This document shows, one piece after another, positions 1-7,740 of a stretch of DNA of 64,000 bases. The translations under genes and the position numbers were made by a program. The notes beneath the pieces are model-generated. The model was not told where the DNA came from, searched no databases, and was given only the letters and a program-made list of their open reading frames with translations. The first letter of the stretch is position 1. Each line of letters starts with the position of its first letter. The DNA is from Nitrospirota bacterium (GTDB lineage Bacteria; Nitrospirota; Thermodesulfovibrionia; Thermodesulfovibrionales; UBA6898): the NCBI GenBank assembly GCA_016235245.1, contig JACRLO010000012.1:56125-120124 (forward strand). The letters run 5' to 3'.

Positions 1-656
1 AAAATACCGTAAAGGATCTGCTGCTTCTGAGAAAGCAGGGCCTTGATAAAAGCATCAGCAGGGCTTTTGCAAAAGGCATTGAAATTATGGGTATGTGCGG
101 AGGATATCAAATGTTAGGCAGCAGAATCCTCGATCCGCACCATGCAGAGAGTTCACATCCTGAAGTGGAAGGCCTTGGGCTTCTGAATATTGAGACTATT
201 TTTGAAAATGAGAAGATTACCTGTCAGGTCGAGGCGGAAGAGGCAGGTATTAGGGATTGTGGATCAGGGATCGGAAATAGTGCCAACCCCCAAAACCAAA
301 TCCCTAATCCCCGCCTTTCTGGCTATGAGATACATATGGGCAGGAGCACTGGTGATATCGGGCTGTTCAGAATCAGGAGATTGTCTTCAGACTTATCACC
401 CATCACCCATCACTCATCACGAATTCTGGACGGTTCAGTCAATAAAAACTGCTGGGGCACTTATCTGCACGGCATCTTTGACAACAACACATTCCGGCGT
501 GATCTGCTTAACCGGATCAGGGAAAAGAAAGGCCTGCCTGTTCTGCCTGTTACGGTCGACTATACAGGAATGAAGGAAAAGGCATTGGACAATCTTGCTG
601 CCATGGTAAAAAAGAATATCGACATGGAATTCCTCAGGAGGATCTTAACCCTGTGA
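1..656 (+). CDS. cobQ: Cobyric acid synthase, C-terminal part (cut by window start)
   Basis: Cobyric acid synthase (CobQ/CbiP) uses glutamine and ATP to amidate the b, d, e and g side chains of adenosyl-cobyrinate a,c-diamide in the cytoplasm. Only the C-terminal type-1 glutamine amidotransferase domain is here: the frame is open from base 3 with no start. The nucleophile Cys lies in MCGGYQ (codon 96-98) and the catalytic His in YLHGIF (codon 468-470). Two stretches look like repeat-derived insertions compared with the family, one at about 248-312 and a CATCAC heptad run at 395-422. Its stop overlaps the GTG of cbiB by 4 nt, so the two are probably translationally coupled. Confidence 0.93.
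   Translation, partial: NTVKDLLLLRKQGLDKSISRAFAKGIEIMGMCGGYQMLGSRILDPHHAESSHPEVEGLGLLNIETIFENEKITCQVEAEEAGIRDCGSGIGNSANPQNQIPNPRLSGYEIHMGRSTGDIGLFRIRRLSSDLSPITHHSSRILDGSVNKNCWGTYLHGIFDNNTFRRDLLNRIREKKGLPVLPVTVDYTGMKEKALDNLAAMVKKNIDMEFLRRILTL
248..312. repeat. Imperfect inverted repeat inside cobQ (AGGGATT family)
   Basis: The left arm contains ATTAGGGATT and the right arm AATCCCTAAT, separated by about 35 nt that include CCAACCCCCAAAA. The element is read in frame, adding roughly 24 residues just before the conserved GYEIHMG motif. The same motifs recur in the intergenic repeat at 60836-60906. That it is an insertion is inferred from family length. Confidence 0.6.
395..422 (+). repeat. CATCACY heptad repeat inside cobQ
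   Basis: Four tandem 7-nt units ATCACCC, ATCACCC, ATCACTC, ATCACGA are read in frame as S-P-I-T-H-H-S-S. The same unit occurs in cbiE (9443-9474) and on the coding strand of dsrN (24798-24825). Confidence 0.8.
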
Positions 657-1633
657 TCGGACCTCTCGAACTTATTCTGGCATTTATTCTGGACCTCGCC
701 ATAGGCGACCCGAGATGGCTGCCCCATCCTGTCAGGATCATCGGGAAGGCGATTTTGTATATGGAAGACCTTCTCAGATCTTTCTTTTCTGGAAGCAGGG
801 AAAAGGCCGGAGGTGTCATCCTCATTCTTTTGATTGTACTTCCGTCTGCCCTTTTGACGTATCTGCTTTGTATTATGTTGAGAGAGGCGACATCAGGATT
901 TCTTCTGATCATGAGCGAGGCACTCCTGATATATCTGGTCGGAACAACGATTGCCCTTCGGGAACTTGTTTCGTCAGCAAAACAGGTAATCGACTCGATA
1001 AAGGCCGGCATGCTTGATGATGCCAGACAACATCTGAGCATGATCGTTGGACGGGATACGGCGGAACTCTCTGAAGATGGAGTGCTGCGGGCAACAATCG
1101 AGACGCTTGCTGAAAACCTCTCTGACGGCGTAATCGCACCAGTTTTCTATCTCGCTATTGGCGGTCTGCCTCTTGCGATTGCATACAAGGCGATCAACAC
1201 TTTAGACTCTATGGTCGGATACAAGAATGAAAAATATTTTCGTTTTGGCTGGGCGGCTGCAAGGCTCGACGATATCGCCAATTATATCCCTTCCCGATTG
1301 TCCGGATTGCTCGTCGTAATATCGTCATGTATTATTCAGAGGTCTTTTTCTGCGGCCCGTTATGCAATGAACATCATGTTCCGTGACAGCAGGAACCATA
1401 CGAGCCCAAACAGCGGAGTACCTGAAGCTGCAATGGCAGGGGCACTTGGTATCAGGCTCGGGGGACCTTCAACGTATGGAGGTGTGGTAATCGCAAAGCC
1501 CTATATCGGTGATATCAGAAATATAGACTATCTTTCAGCCGCAAGGAAGACCGGCTCTATTGTTATTGTGGCTTCTGGGTTATCGGTAATCGCTGCTGCG
1601 GTCATACTCGAACTAGTGAGAACTTCGCGATGA
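653..1633 (+). CDS. cbiB: Adenosylcobinamide-phosphate synthase CbiB
   Basis: CbiB (CobD in the aerobic nomenclature) is an integral membrane enzyme that attaches the (R)-1-aminopropan-2-ol phosphate arm to adenosylcobyric acid. The 326-residue length fits the family. Typical blocks are visible: AIGDPRWLPHPVR near the N-terminus, RDTAELSEDGV then ETLAENLSDGVIAP in the middle, and NHTSPNSGVPEAAMAGALG in the C-terminal half. Several hydrophobic segments support membrane location. The start is GTG at 653 overlapping the cobQ stop; the end overlaps the next ATG (ATGA). It acts with the CobD decarboxylase encoded immediately downstream. Confidence 0.95.
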   Translation: MIGPLELILAFILDLAIGDPRWLPHPVRIIGKAILYMEDLLRSFFSGSREKAGGVILILLIVLPSALLTYLLCIMLREATSGFLLIMSEALLIYLVGTTIALRELVSSAKQVIDSIKAGMLDDARQHLSMIVGRDTAELSEDGVLRATIETLAENLSDGVIAPVFYLAIGGLPLAIAYKAINTLDSMVGYKNEKYFRFGWAAARLDDIANYIPSRLSGLLVVISSCIIQRSFSAARYAMNIMFRDSRNHTSPNSGVPEAAMAGALGIRLGGPSTYGGVVIAKPYIGDIRNIDYLSAARKTGSIVIVASGLSVIAAAVILELVRTSR

Positions 1634-2691
1634 CAGGGCACGGCGGCAATATCCATAAGGCTTCGCAGATGTCTGGCCTGCCACTGAAACAAATTCTTGA
1701 TTTCAGCGCATCCATTAATCCTCTTGGAGTGCCGAAGACTGCAATTGCGGCAATAAGAAAAGCAATAAGTCTTCTGCCACACTATCCTGAACCTTTTGCT
1801 GAGTCACTTGCCTCCTCTATTGCGCGGTATTATGGCGTTTCAGCCGAATCTGTGGTCTGCGGCAACGGCAGCACTGAACTCATATATCTGATCCCGCGGG
1901 TACTCAAACCGAAAAGGGTGCTGGTTACATCTCCCTCCTTTTCTGAGTATGAAAGGTCCTGCAGTAGTATTCGGAAGACAGACATCAGAAGGCTTAAGCT
2001 GGAACCCGAAAATAACTTTGATATAGCTTCTGAGGCATTTATTAGGTCGATGAAAGGTTGCGATCTGGCATTTCTCTGTAATCCGAACAATCCTACAGGA
2101 AGACTTTTAAAGAAAAAAGACGTTCTGAAGATCGCAAACGCAGCCAAGGATCTTGGATGTTATCTTGTTGTTGATGAAGCCTTTATGGATTTCTGTCCGG
2201 ATGAAACGGTCATAAAGCATGTCAGCCGGAATCCGTATCTGATTGTGCTCAGGTCCATGACCAAGTTCTATGCGCTTGCCGGACTCAGGCTCGGGTTTGG
2301 AATATTTCCGCTCAAGGTGGCCCAGAGAATGAAGATGCAGAAAGAGCCATGGACAGTAAACTGTATTGCTGATGCTGTCGGCAGGGCTGTGCTCGAAGAT
2401 ACGGGGTGTCGGACAAAATCACTTGATATGATGCGTCGTGAAAAAAAGTATCTCGAAGAGGGCCTCGACAGACTGGCTATTAAATATATTCGTTCAAGCG
2501 CAAACTATTATCTGATCAAGATGAAAGATGCGCAGAAGGTTATTCATGCCCTCTCAAAGAAGGGTATCCTTTTAAGGGACTGCTCCAACTTCGATGGCCT
2601 CGGCGAAACATACCTTAGAATTGCGGTCCGTTCAAGAAAAGAAAATCGAATCCTGTTAAAGGAGTTGTCGAAATTATGTCCGGCATCGTAG
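1630..2691 (+). CDS. cobD: L-threonine-O-3-phosphate decarboxylase, CobD type
   Basis: A PLP fold-type I enzyme related to histidinol-phosphate aminotransferase. In this setting it should decarboxylate L-threonine phosphate to aminopropanol phosphate, the substrate for CbiB. The N-terminus THGGN-like (TGHGGNIHKAS) and LDFSASINPLG are characteristic of CobD/CobC rather than HisC. The NPNNPTGR motif, DEAFMDF, and the PLP lysine in SMTKFYALAGLRLG are present. The 353 residues match the family. It is 4-nt overlapped with cbiB and overlaps cbiA by 16 nt. HisC function is a less likely alternative given the operon. Confidence 0.92.
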   Translation: MTGHGGNIHKASQMSGLPLKQILDFSASINPLGVPKTAIAAIRKAISLLPHYPEPFAESLASSIARYYGVSAESVVCGNGSTELIYLIPRVLKPKRVLVTSPSFSEYERSCSSIRKTDIRRLKLEPENNFDIASEAFIRSMKGCDLAFLCNPNNPTGRLLKKKDVLKIANAAKDLGCYLVVDEAFMDFCPDETVIKHVSRNPYLIVLRSMTKFYALAGLRLGFGIFPLKVAQRMKMQKEPWTVNCIADAVGRAVLEDTGCRTKSLDMMRREKKYLEEGLDRLAIKYIRSSANYYLIKMKDAQKVIHALSKKGILLRDCSNFDGLGETYLRIAVRSRKENRILLKELSKLCPAS

Positions 2692-4091
2692 TAGCAGGCA
2701 CACACAGCGGTTGCGGCAAGACGACCGTAACACTCGGGTTGATGGCTGCCTTGAGGGAAAAGGGACTTATTGTCCAGCCATTCAAGTCAGGACCTGACTT
2801 TATCGATGCCGGTCTTCATCGGCTTGTAACTGACAGGCCTTCGAGGAACCTTGACCTCTGGATGTGCGGAGAAAATTATGTCAGAAACTGTTTTGTAAGG
2901 CATTCGCTTGATGCAGATATCTCGGTGGTCGAAGGAGTGATGGGGCTCTATGATGGTACCTTGAGCACTGCAGCGCTTGCCGGCTGTCTCGGGATTCCTG
3001 TTGTTCTTGTTGTCGATGCCTATGGCATGGCAGAGACAGCAGGGGCGATTGTGAAAGGGATGATCGATTTCAGCCCCCTCCTCTCTCCCCTCCTTGCCAA
3101 GGGACCAGAAGTAGGTGCTTTTAAGCAGGGGATGGGGGAGGTGAAGTCGCCACTTAATTTTGCCGGCGTTATCTTTAACCGTGTTGCATCAGAAAATCAC
3201 TTTAAGCGGCTTAAGGAGAGTATTATAGATATGCCGGTGCTCGGCTATCTGCCGAGGGACCTGAACTTTGAAATACCCCACAGACACCTTGGTTTAACAA
3301 CAGCTGAGGATAATCCTATTGCAAAGGAAAACATCGACAGACTTACCGATGCGGTCATAGGACAGATTGACGTTGATCGTATAATAAAGAGCGCGTCCAG
3401 GCTCAGAGGTCAAGGCCCGGGGCTGTCAGATAGCGAGGACCAATCCCCTGTGACTTGCCGTATTGCTGTTGCCCGAGACAGGGCCTTCTGCTTTTATTAT
3501 GAGGATAATCTCGATCTGCTGAGAGAGGCGGGTGCTGAGCTGGTCTTCTTCAGCGCTCTTGAGGACACTCAGCTGCCAGTCAAAATTGATGGTATTTATA
3601 TCGGCGGCGGATATCCTGAACTGCATGCGGAACAGCTATCCCGAAACAGTTCCATGCTCATGGCAATCAGGAATTTTGCGGAATCGGGCAGAACGATATA
3701 TGCGGAATGCGGCGGGCTGATGTATCTGTCTAAAGGAATATGGAAAACCGAACATGAGAGATATAAGATGGCCGGGGTTTTCCCCTTTGAGACGGTAATG
3801 AAAAAAGGCAGGTCGCGCCTTGGGTATCGTGAGATAGGTCTGACCAGAGACTGCCTTCTCGGCAGCAGTAATGAAGTTGCAAGGGGGCATGAATTCCACT
3901 ATTCTGAGATTATGGATGGGCAGGATCAGGGGGTGGCACGCTCCTATTCTGTAAAGAATGGATCAGGAGATATACTTTCGGCTGCAGGGTTTACGTATAA
4001 GAGAACCCTCGCCAGCTACATCCACCTTCACTTCGGAAGCAATCAGGCTATAGCAAAGGCATTTATCAATTCTTGCAGGGATGAAAGGTAA
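2676..4091 (+). CDS. cbiA: Cobyrinate a,c-diamide synthase
   Basis: CbiA/CobB amidates the a and c carboxylates of cobyrinate using glutamine and ATP. The N-terminal dethiobiotin-synthetase-like ATPase domain has the P-loop GTHSGCGKTT (residues 8-17) and FKSGPDFIDAG. The C-terminal amidotransferase domain has Cys345 in YAECGGLMYL and ends with the SYIHLHFGS histidine motif. A stretch at about 3073-3143 adds roughly 25 residues between VKGMIDF and FAGVIFNR where relatives are short; its DNA is a C-rich/G-rich imperfect inverted repeat. A paralogue at 24150-25547 sits in the dsr cluster and is called DsrN here. Confidence 0.94.
   Translation: MSGIVVAGTHSGCGKTTVTLGLMAALREKGLIVQPFKSGPDFIDAGLHRLVTDRPSRNLDLWMCGENYVRNCFVRHSLDADISVVEGVMGLYDGTLSTAALAGCLGIPVVLVVDAYGMAETAGAIVKGMIDFSPLLSPLLAKGPEVGAFKQGMGEVKSPLNFAGVIFNRVASENHFKRLKESIIDMPVLGYLPRDLNFEIPHRHLGLTTAEDNPIAKENIDRLTDAVIGQIDVDRIIKSASRLRGQGPGLSDSEDQSPVTCRIAVARDRAFCFYYEDNLDLLREAGAELVFFSALEDTQLPVKIDGIYIGGGYPELHAEQLSRNSSMLMAIRNFAESGRTIYAECGGLMYLSKGIWKTEHERYKMAGVFPFETVMKKGRSRLGYREIGLTRDCLLGSSNEVARGHEFHYSEIMDGQDQGVARSYSVKNGSGDILSAAGFTYKRTLASYIHLHFGSNQAIAKAFINSCRDER
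3073..3143. repeat. REP-like C-rich/G-rich inverted repeat inside cbiA
   Basis: A C-rich arm (CCCCCTCCTCTCTCCCC) and a G-rich arm (GGGGATGGGGGAGGTG) flank a short spacer. The element stays in the cbiA frame and encodes an S/P/G-rich insert. It resembles the element inside the CbiD part of cobO-cbiD (8376-8440). Confidence 0.5.
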
Positions 4092-4095
4092 TAAG

Positions 4096-5082
4096 ATGGA
4101 ACATATCATACTTATCGGACACGGAAGCCCAAAAAAAGAGGCAAACAACATAGATATTGTCGGCAGGCTGCTGCATAACACGATCCACCCTGATTGTTCA
4201 TCCACGTGCGTGCGGTCAGCATATCTCGAATTTGGAAAGCCCGACATCATGACTGCAATCCGGCAGAGCGTTGAGGATGGAGCAACAAGGATCATAGCCC
4301 ATCCCTACTTTCTGAGTTCAGGCATGCATGTTACAAAGGACATCCCCGGAATAATTGACGAAGCGCGCAGCAGGTTCCCTGATCTGGACCTGGTCTATAC
4401 GGAGCCTCTTGGGGTACATGACAAACTTGTAGAGATTGTCATGGAGCGCATACAAAGCGCAAAGTTCGCAGTTCCTCTGGATATTGAAAAGAGGAGTTTC
4501 GAGATAATTTCTGAAGAAACTGACCTGAGCGGTCTTCCCGCAGAGCAGGTGCCGATAATAAAGAGAGTGATACATTCAACTGCTGATTTTGAATTTAAAA
4601 ATACACTTACGTTCCACCCGGAAGCAATAAAGGCCGGCATAGAGGCGATCAGGGCAGGCAGGAATATCCTGACCGATATCGAGATGGTGAAGGCCGGGAT
4701 CAATAAGAAACTGATGAGTAAGTGGGGCGGGAAAGTGATCTGTAGTATTGCGGATGAAGAGGTTGCAAGGATATCTGAGGAGACCGGAAAGACCCGCTCG
4801 GAAATTGCTATGGAAAAGGGGCTGGCTGAGAATATCGGAATTATTGCCATCGGAAATGCTCCGACCGCATTATTGAAGATCATTGAACTGTTTAATTCCC
4901 CCCTTGCCCCTCGCCCCCTGCCTCTTGTTGTTGGGGTGCCTGTTGGCTTTGTAAAGGCCCTTGAGTCAAAGGCGCTCCTTGCAACCCAGCAGTTTCCATT
5001 CATAACGAATTTAAGCAGAAAGGGCGGCACGCCGGTTGCGGTCGCAATCGTAAATGCATTATTGAAGATGGCGGAAGAATAA
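4096..5082 (+). CDS. cbiX-cbiC: CbiX-CbiC fusion: sirohydrochlorin cobaltochelatase and cobalt-precorrin-8 methylmutase
   Basis: Residues 1 to about 118 form a short CbiX-type chelatase that inserts Co2+ into sirohydrochlorin (ILIGHGSPKK with a metal-binding His, and ISSGMH-like LSSGMHVTKDIP). Residues about 125-328 form CbiC, which moves the C11 methyl to C12; the catalytic His is H160 in VIHSTADFEF. Conserved GNAPTALLKI and VGVPVGFVKALESK follow. I chose ATG 4096 because GAAAGG at 4083-4088 is a well-spaced ribosome site; ATG 4081 inside the cbiA end is the alternative. An early cobalt chelatase fused to a late enzyme shows the anaerobic pathway. The stop shares one base with the cbiM start. 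Confidence 0.93.
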   Translation: MEHIILIGHGSPKKEANNIDIVGRLLHNTIHPDCSSTCVRSAYLEFGKPDIMTAIRQSVEDGATRIIAHPYFLSSGMHVTKDIPGIIDEARSRFPDLDLVYTEPLGVHDKLVEIVMERIQSAKFAVPLDIEKRSFEIISEETDLSGLPAEQVPIIKRVIHSTADFEFKNTLTFHPEAIKAGIEAIRAGRNILTDIEMVKAGINKKLMSKWGGKVICSIADEEVARISEETGKTRSEIAMEKGLAENIGIIAIGNAPTALLKIIELFNSPLAPRPLPLVVGVPVGFVKALESKALLATQQFPFITNLSRKGGTPVAVAIVNALLKMAEE

Positions 5083-5831
5083 TGAATAACAGATTTGCGG
5101 TTTTGCTCTTCACGCTTTTCCCTTTACTGCTGGCTGCCTCTTCCGCTCATGCCATGCATATCTCAGAGGGCATACTGCCTTTTAACTGGGCATTACTCTG
5201 GTCGCTTGTCGCAGTTCCGTTTGTGGCATGGGGGCTTTATAAACTCAAAAAAGAGTCATCTATTGACCTGTCATTCAAACCGCTTGTAGGTCTGATGGCT
5301 GCGGTTGTATTTATCATCTCCTGCCTGCCGATTCCGGTTCCGACAGCCGGGACATGTTCCCATCCTTGCGGCACAGGCATCGCAGGCATACTTGTCGGTC
5401 CAGCGATCAGCATATTGATTACCGCTGTCGCCCTCCTGATACAGGCCCTTTTCCTTGCGCACGGAGGATTGAGTACGTGGGGTGCGGATATTGTCTCAAT
5501 GGGGGTGATGGGCTCTTGTACCGGTTTTTTGACATTCAAGCTCTTGCGCACAATAAAAATTAATATTGCCGTCTCCGGTTTTATTGCCGGTCTTCTTGCT
5601 GACTGGGTAACGTACATGACAACTGCAGCCGAGCTTGCATCAGGCATCAGGGGAGAGGACGCCTTTATGCCCCTCTTCCTGAAAATCCTGATCGCCTTTA
5701 TCCCGACACAGCTTCCTCTTGGAATACTTGAAGGTGCAATGACAGCCGGCATGGTTGTGCTTCTCTATAAGAAGAGGCCTGATTTGCTGGTAAAGATGCG
5801 AGTCCTGAAGCCTGAAGAGGTGACAGGATGA
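5082..5831 (+). CDS. cbiM: Cobalt ECF transporter, membrane component CbiM
   Basis: CbiM is the metal-binding S-component of the cobalt energy-coupling-factor importer. The 249-residue protein begins with a cleavable signal peptide ending AHA; processing would expose Met-His-Ile, the N-terminal MHI motif through which CbiM/NikM chelate the metal. MHISEGILP is followed by about six membrane segments, with the family block IPVPTAGTCSHPCGTGIAGILVG-like sequence in the middle. It lies between the chelatase gene and the rest of the transporter, so uptake and insertion are co-transcribed. The stop overlaps the next ATG (ATGA). Confidence 0.95.
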   Translation: MNNRFAVLLFTLFPLLLAASSAHAMHISEGILPFNWALLWSLVAVPFVAWGLYKLKKESSIDLSFKPLVGLMAAVVFIISCLPIPVPTAGTCSHPCGTGIAGILVGPAISILITAVALLIQALFLAHGGLSTWGADIVSMGVMGSCTGFLTFKLLRTIKINIAVSGFIAGLLADWVTYMTTAAELASGIRGEDAFMPLFLKILIAFIPTQLPLGILEGAMTAGMVVLLYKKRPDLLVKMRVLKPEEVTG

Positions 5832-6160
5832 GAGTTCAAGGTTCAAAGTTCAAAGTTCTATGCTTCATGGGAGTTCTGCTGCTCGTCACCCTTTATTCCT
5901 CACTCGTTATGGCCGCTGAAAAATGGTCAGGCGTGGACGAATCGGTCATAGAAAAATATGCAAAGGACCATGGCAGGGAAGCAAGGGAGCCGTTGATCAA
6001 TACGGATCAGGGGGACCTGTTGCTGTTTGTATTTCTTCTTGCAGGCACTGTCGGCGGTTTTGCTGCAGGGTATTACTGGAGAACGTTACTGGATCAAAAG
6101 AAGATGAGCAATGGGTCTAACGATAAGGAGAAAAAAGAGAGTAATGCAACTCTTCTCTGA
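5828..6160 (+). CDS. cbiN: CbiN-like accessory component of the cobalt transporter
   Basis: A 110-residue protein between cbiM and cbiQ. It has an N-terminal hydrophobic segment ending VMAAEKW (likely signal or anchor), an extracytoplasmic stretch EKWSGVDESVIEKYAKDHG, and a second membrane segment LLLFVFLLAGTVGGFAAGY. This two-helix topology and position match CbiN, although sequence resemblance is modest. The first ten residues (RVQGSKFKVL) are encoded by a GTTCAAR heptad repeat at 5831-5858, so the native N-terminus may have been altered. The start overlaps cbiM; the 3' end overlaps cbiQ by 17 nt. Confidence 0.65.
   Translation: MRVQGSKFKVLCFMGVLLLVTLYSSLVMAAEKWSGVDESVIEKYAKDHGREAREPLINTDQGDLLLFVFLLAGTVGGFAAGYYWRTLLDQKKMSNGSNDKEKKESNATLL
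5831..5858 (+). repeat. GTTCAAR heptad repeat at the 5' end of cbiN
   Basis: Four units AGAGTTC, AAGGTTC, AAAGTTC, AAAGTTC directly follow the start codon and are translated as charged/basic residues ahead of the signal segment. Related GCGTTCA units are found at 8242-8276. Confidence 0.75.
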
Positions 6161-6899
6161 AGGCATCCAAACAGAACATGGTCTTTCAGGCATTGATGCC
6201 AGGGTGAAGCTTGTCTTCGCCCTGATTCTGCTCGGACTGGTCCTCAGCTATAAGGGTTTTATCTTCCCGGTTATTGTTCTGTCGGGTTGTCTGGCCGGTT
6301 GCATGCATATCAGGGTACCTCTTAAAATATTTCTGCTGAGGTTTTCAGAGCCCCTGTTCATCATCATAATGCTGGTGCTGCTGAAGTTCTTCTTCTCAGG
6401 CAGTGACGTCATGTTTTTGATAAAGGTTTCAGGCATCTCTATAACCGGGCATGCAGACGGATTAAAGGAGGGACTGACGATCGCCTGCAGAATTCTTGGT
6501 GCTGTGTCCGTACTCGCGCTGCTCGGTTTCTCTACACCGTTTACTGCGCTCATGTCTGCACTTTCATGGTTGAGAGTGCCGAAGGGTTTCGTAGAGATCC
6601 TGATGTTTGCATACCGCTATATATTCGTAATCTTCGAGGATGCCCAGGTTATCTATAATGCACAGCGAAACCGGCTTGGATATGCCGGGCTGAGGCGGGG
6701 GCTTGGATCTTTTGGTACTCTGGCCGGTTCGCTTGTTCTGAAGGCCTTTGACCGGAGTCATGCCATAACTGTCTCGATGATTCAGCGCGGATATGACGGG
6801 GATATGCCGATGCTGAAGCATAAACCTTTCAGGGCATGGGAAGTCTCAGGAGCAGTAGTGATTGTATCGCTCATGGGAGTGGCATGGAAACTTCTGTAA
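6144..6899 (+). CDS. cbiQ: Cobalt ECF transporter transmembrane component CbiQ
   Basis: CbiQ is the T-component that couples CbiM to the CbiO ATPase. The protein (251 residues from ATG 6144) has DARVKLVFALILLGLVLS near the N-terminus, several further membrane helices, and the cytoplasmic coupling region with NRLGYAGLRRG and SMIQRGYDGDMP, matching the two Arg-Gly motifs of the family. I prefer ATG 6144 to 6111 because it starts at the conserved region and follows purine-rich AAGGAG/AGAGAG; 6111 would lie deep in cbiN. The end overlaps the region of the cbiO start. Confidence 0.93.
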   Translation: MQLFSEGIQTEHGLSGIDARVKLVFALILLGLVLSYKGFIFPVIVLSGCLAGCMHIRVPLKIFLLRFSEPLFIIIMLVLLKFFFSGSDVMFLIKVSGISITGHADGLKEGLTIACRILGAVSVLALLGFSTPFTALMSALSWLRVPKGFVEILMFAYRYIFVIFEDAQVIYNAQRNRLGYAGLRRGLGSFGTLAGSLVLKAFDRSHAITVSMIQRGYDGDMPMLKHKPFRAWEVSGAVVIVSLMGVAWKLL

Positions 6900-7738
6900 G
6901 GCTGGACCTCAATATCAGGTCCTTTAAATATCCGGATAATACGGTTGCCCTGTCTGACATACAGATCAGCATAAAGAGTGGGGAATTTACCGGGCTGTTA
7001 GGCTCTAACGGTTCCGGCAAGACTACTCTGCTGAAAGTCATGGACGGTCTGCTGAAGGATTTCGATGGCAGTGTTCTGCTTGACGGCACTGAGATCAGGA
7101 GGCTTTCGCCAAAGGAAATATATCGGAAGATCGGTCTTATTTTTCAGAATCCTGATGAGCAGCTCTTTGCACCCACAGTATTTGAGGATGTTGCATTCGG
7201 CCCCCTGAATATGGGCTTTTCAGAGGATGAGACTTCCGAGCGTGTTTTAGGAGCTTTACGCGATGTTGATATGGAACACTATGCGCAGAAGTCGATCCAT
7301 AATCTCAGCTTTGGACAGAAAAAGAGGATATGTATTGCAGGTCTTCTTGCAATGGGACATGAGATACTCCTGATGGACGAACCGACAGCAGGGCTTGATC
7401 CGATGGGAGAGTACAGGATGATGAAGCTTCTTACCGAACTGAACAGGAAGAAGGGGGTTACGATCGTGATGGCAACGCACAGCGTTGACCTTGTCCCTGT
7501 CTTTCTTGACAGGCTGTACATTTTGAGCAAAGGGAAAATTGTACGCGGCGGGTCCCCAGAGGAGGTTTTTACGGCACCCAAGGATATGGAGCAGGTCAAA
7601 CTCAGGCTGCCTCATATTGCAGAGATGATTTATAAGCTAAAACATGAGGACAAGATCGGGTTTGGAAAGATACCTCTTACTGTTGGTGAGGCAAGAAGGG
7701 CAATATTGAAGATAATGGAAGATGTGAAGGTAGGCTGA
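6884..7738 (+). CDS. cbiO: Cobalt ECF transporter ATPase CbiO
   Basis: ATP-binding subunit driving cobalt import. Walker A is GSNGSGKTT, the Q-loop is IFQNPDEQLFAPTV (typical of CbiO), the signature is LSFGQKKRICIAG and Walker B is ILLMDEPTAGLDP. The 284-residue length from ATG 6884 has the usual C-terminal extension. Start choice: GGGAG at 6874-6878 with 5-nt spacing; the upstream ATG 6836 would add 16 residues not seen in the family. It overlaps cbiQ by 16 nt and completes the M-N-Q-O set. Confidence 0.95.
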   Translation: METSVRLDLNIRSFKYPDNTVALSDIQISIKSGEFTGLLGSNGSGKTTLLKVMDGLLKDFDGSVLLDGTEIRRLSPKEIYRKIGLIFQNPDEQLFAPTVFEDVAFGPLNMGFSEDETSERVLGALRDVDMEHYAQKSIHNLSFGQKKRICIAGLLAMGHEILLMDEPTAGLDPMGEYRMMKLLTELNRKKGVTIVMATHSVDLVPVFLDRLYILSKGKIVRGGSPEEVFTAPKDMEQVKLRLPHIAEMIYKLKHEDKIGFGKIPLTVGEARRAILKIMEDVKVG

Positions 7739-7740
7739 AT

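Noticed and set aside
4893..4925. C-rich stretch in cbiC as a further REP insertion
   Set aside because: The encoded loop (N-S-P-L-A-P-R-P-L-P) has about the length seen in other CbiC proteins and there is no matching G-rich arm.
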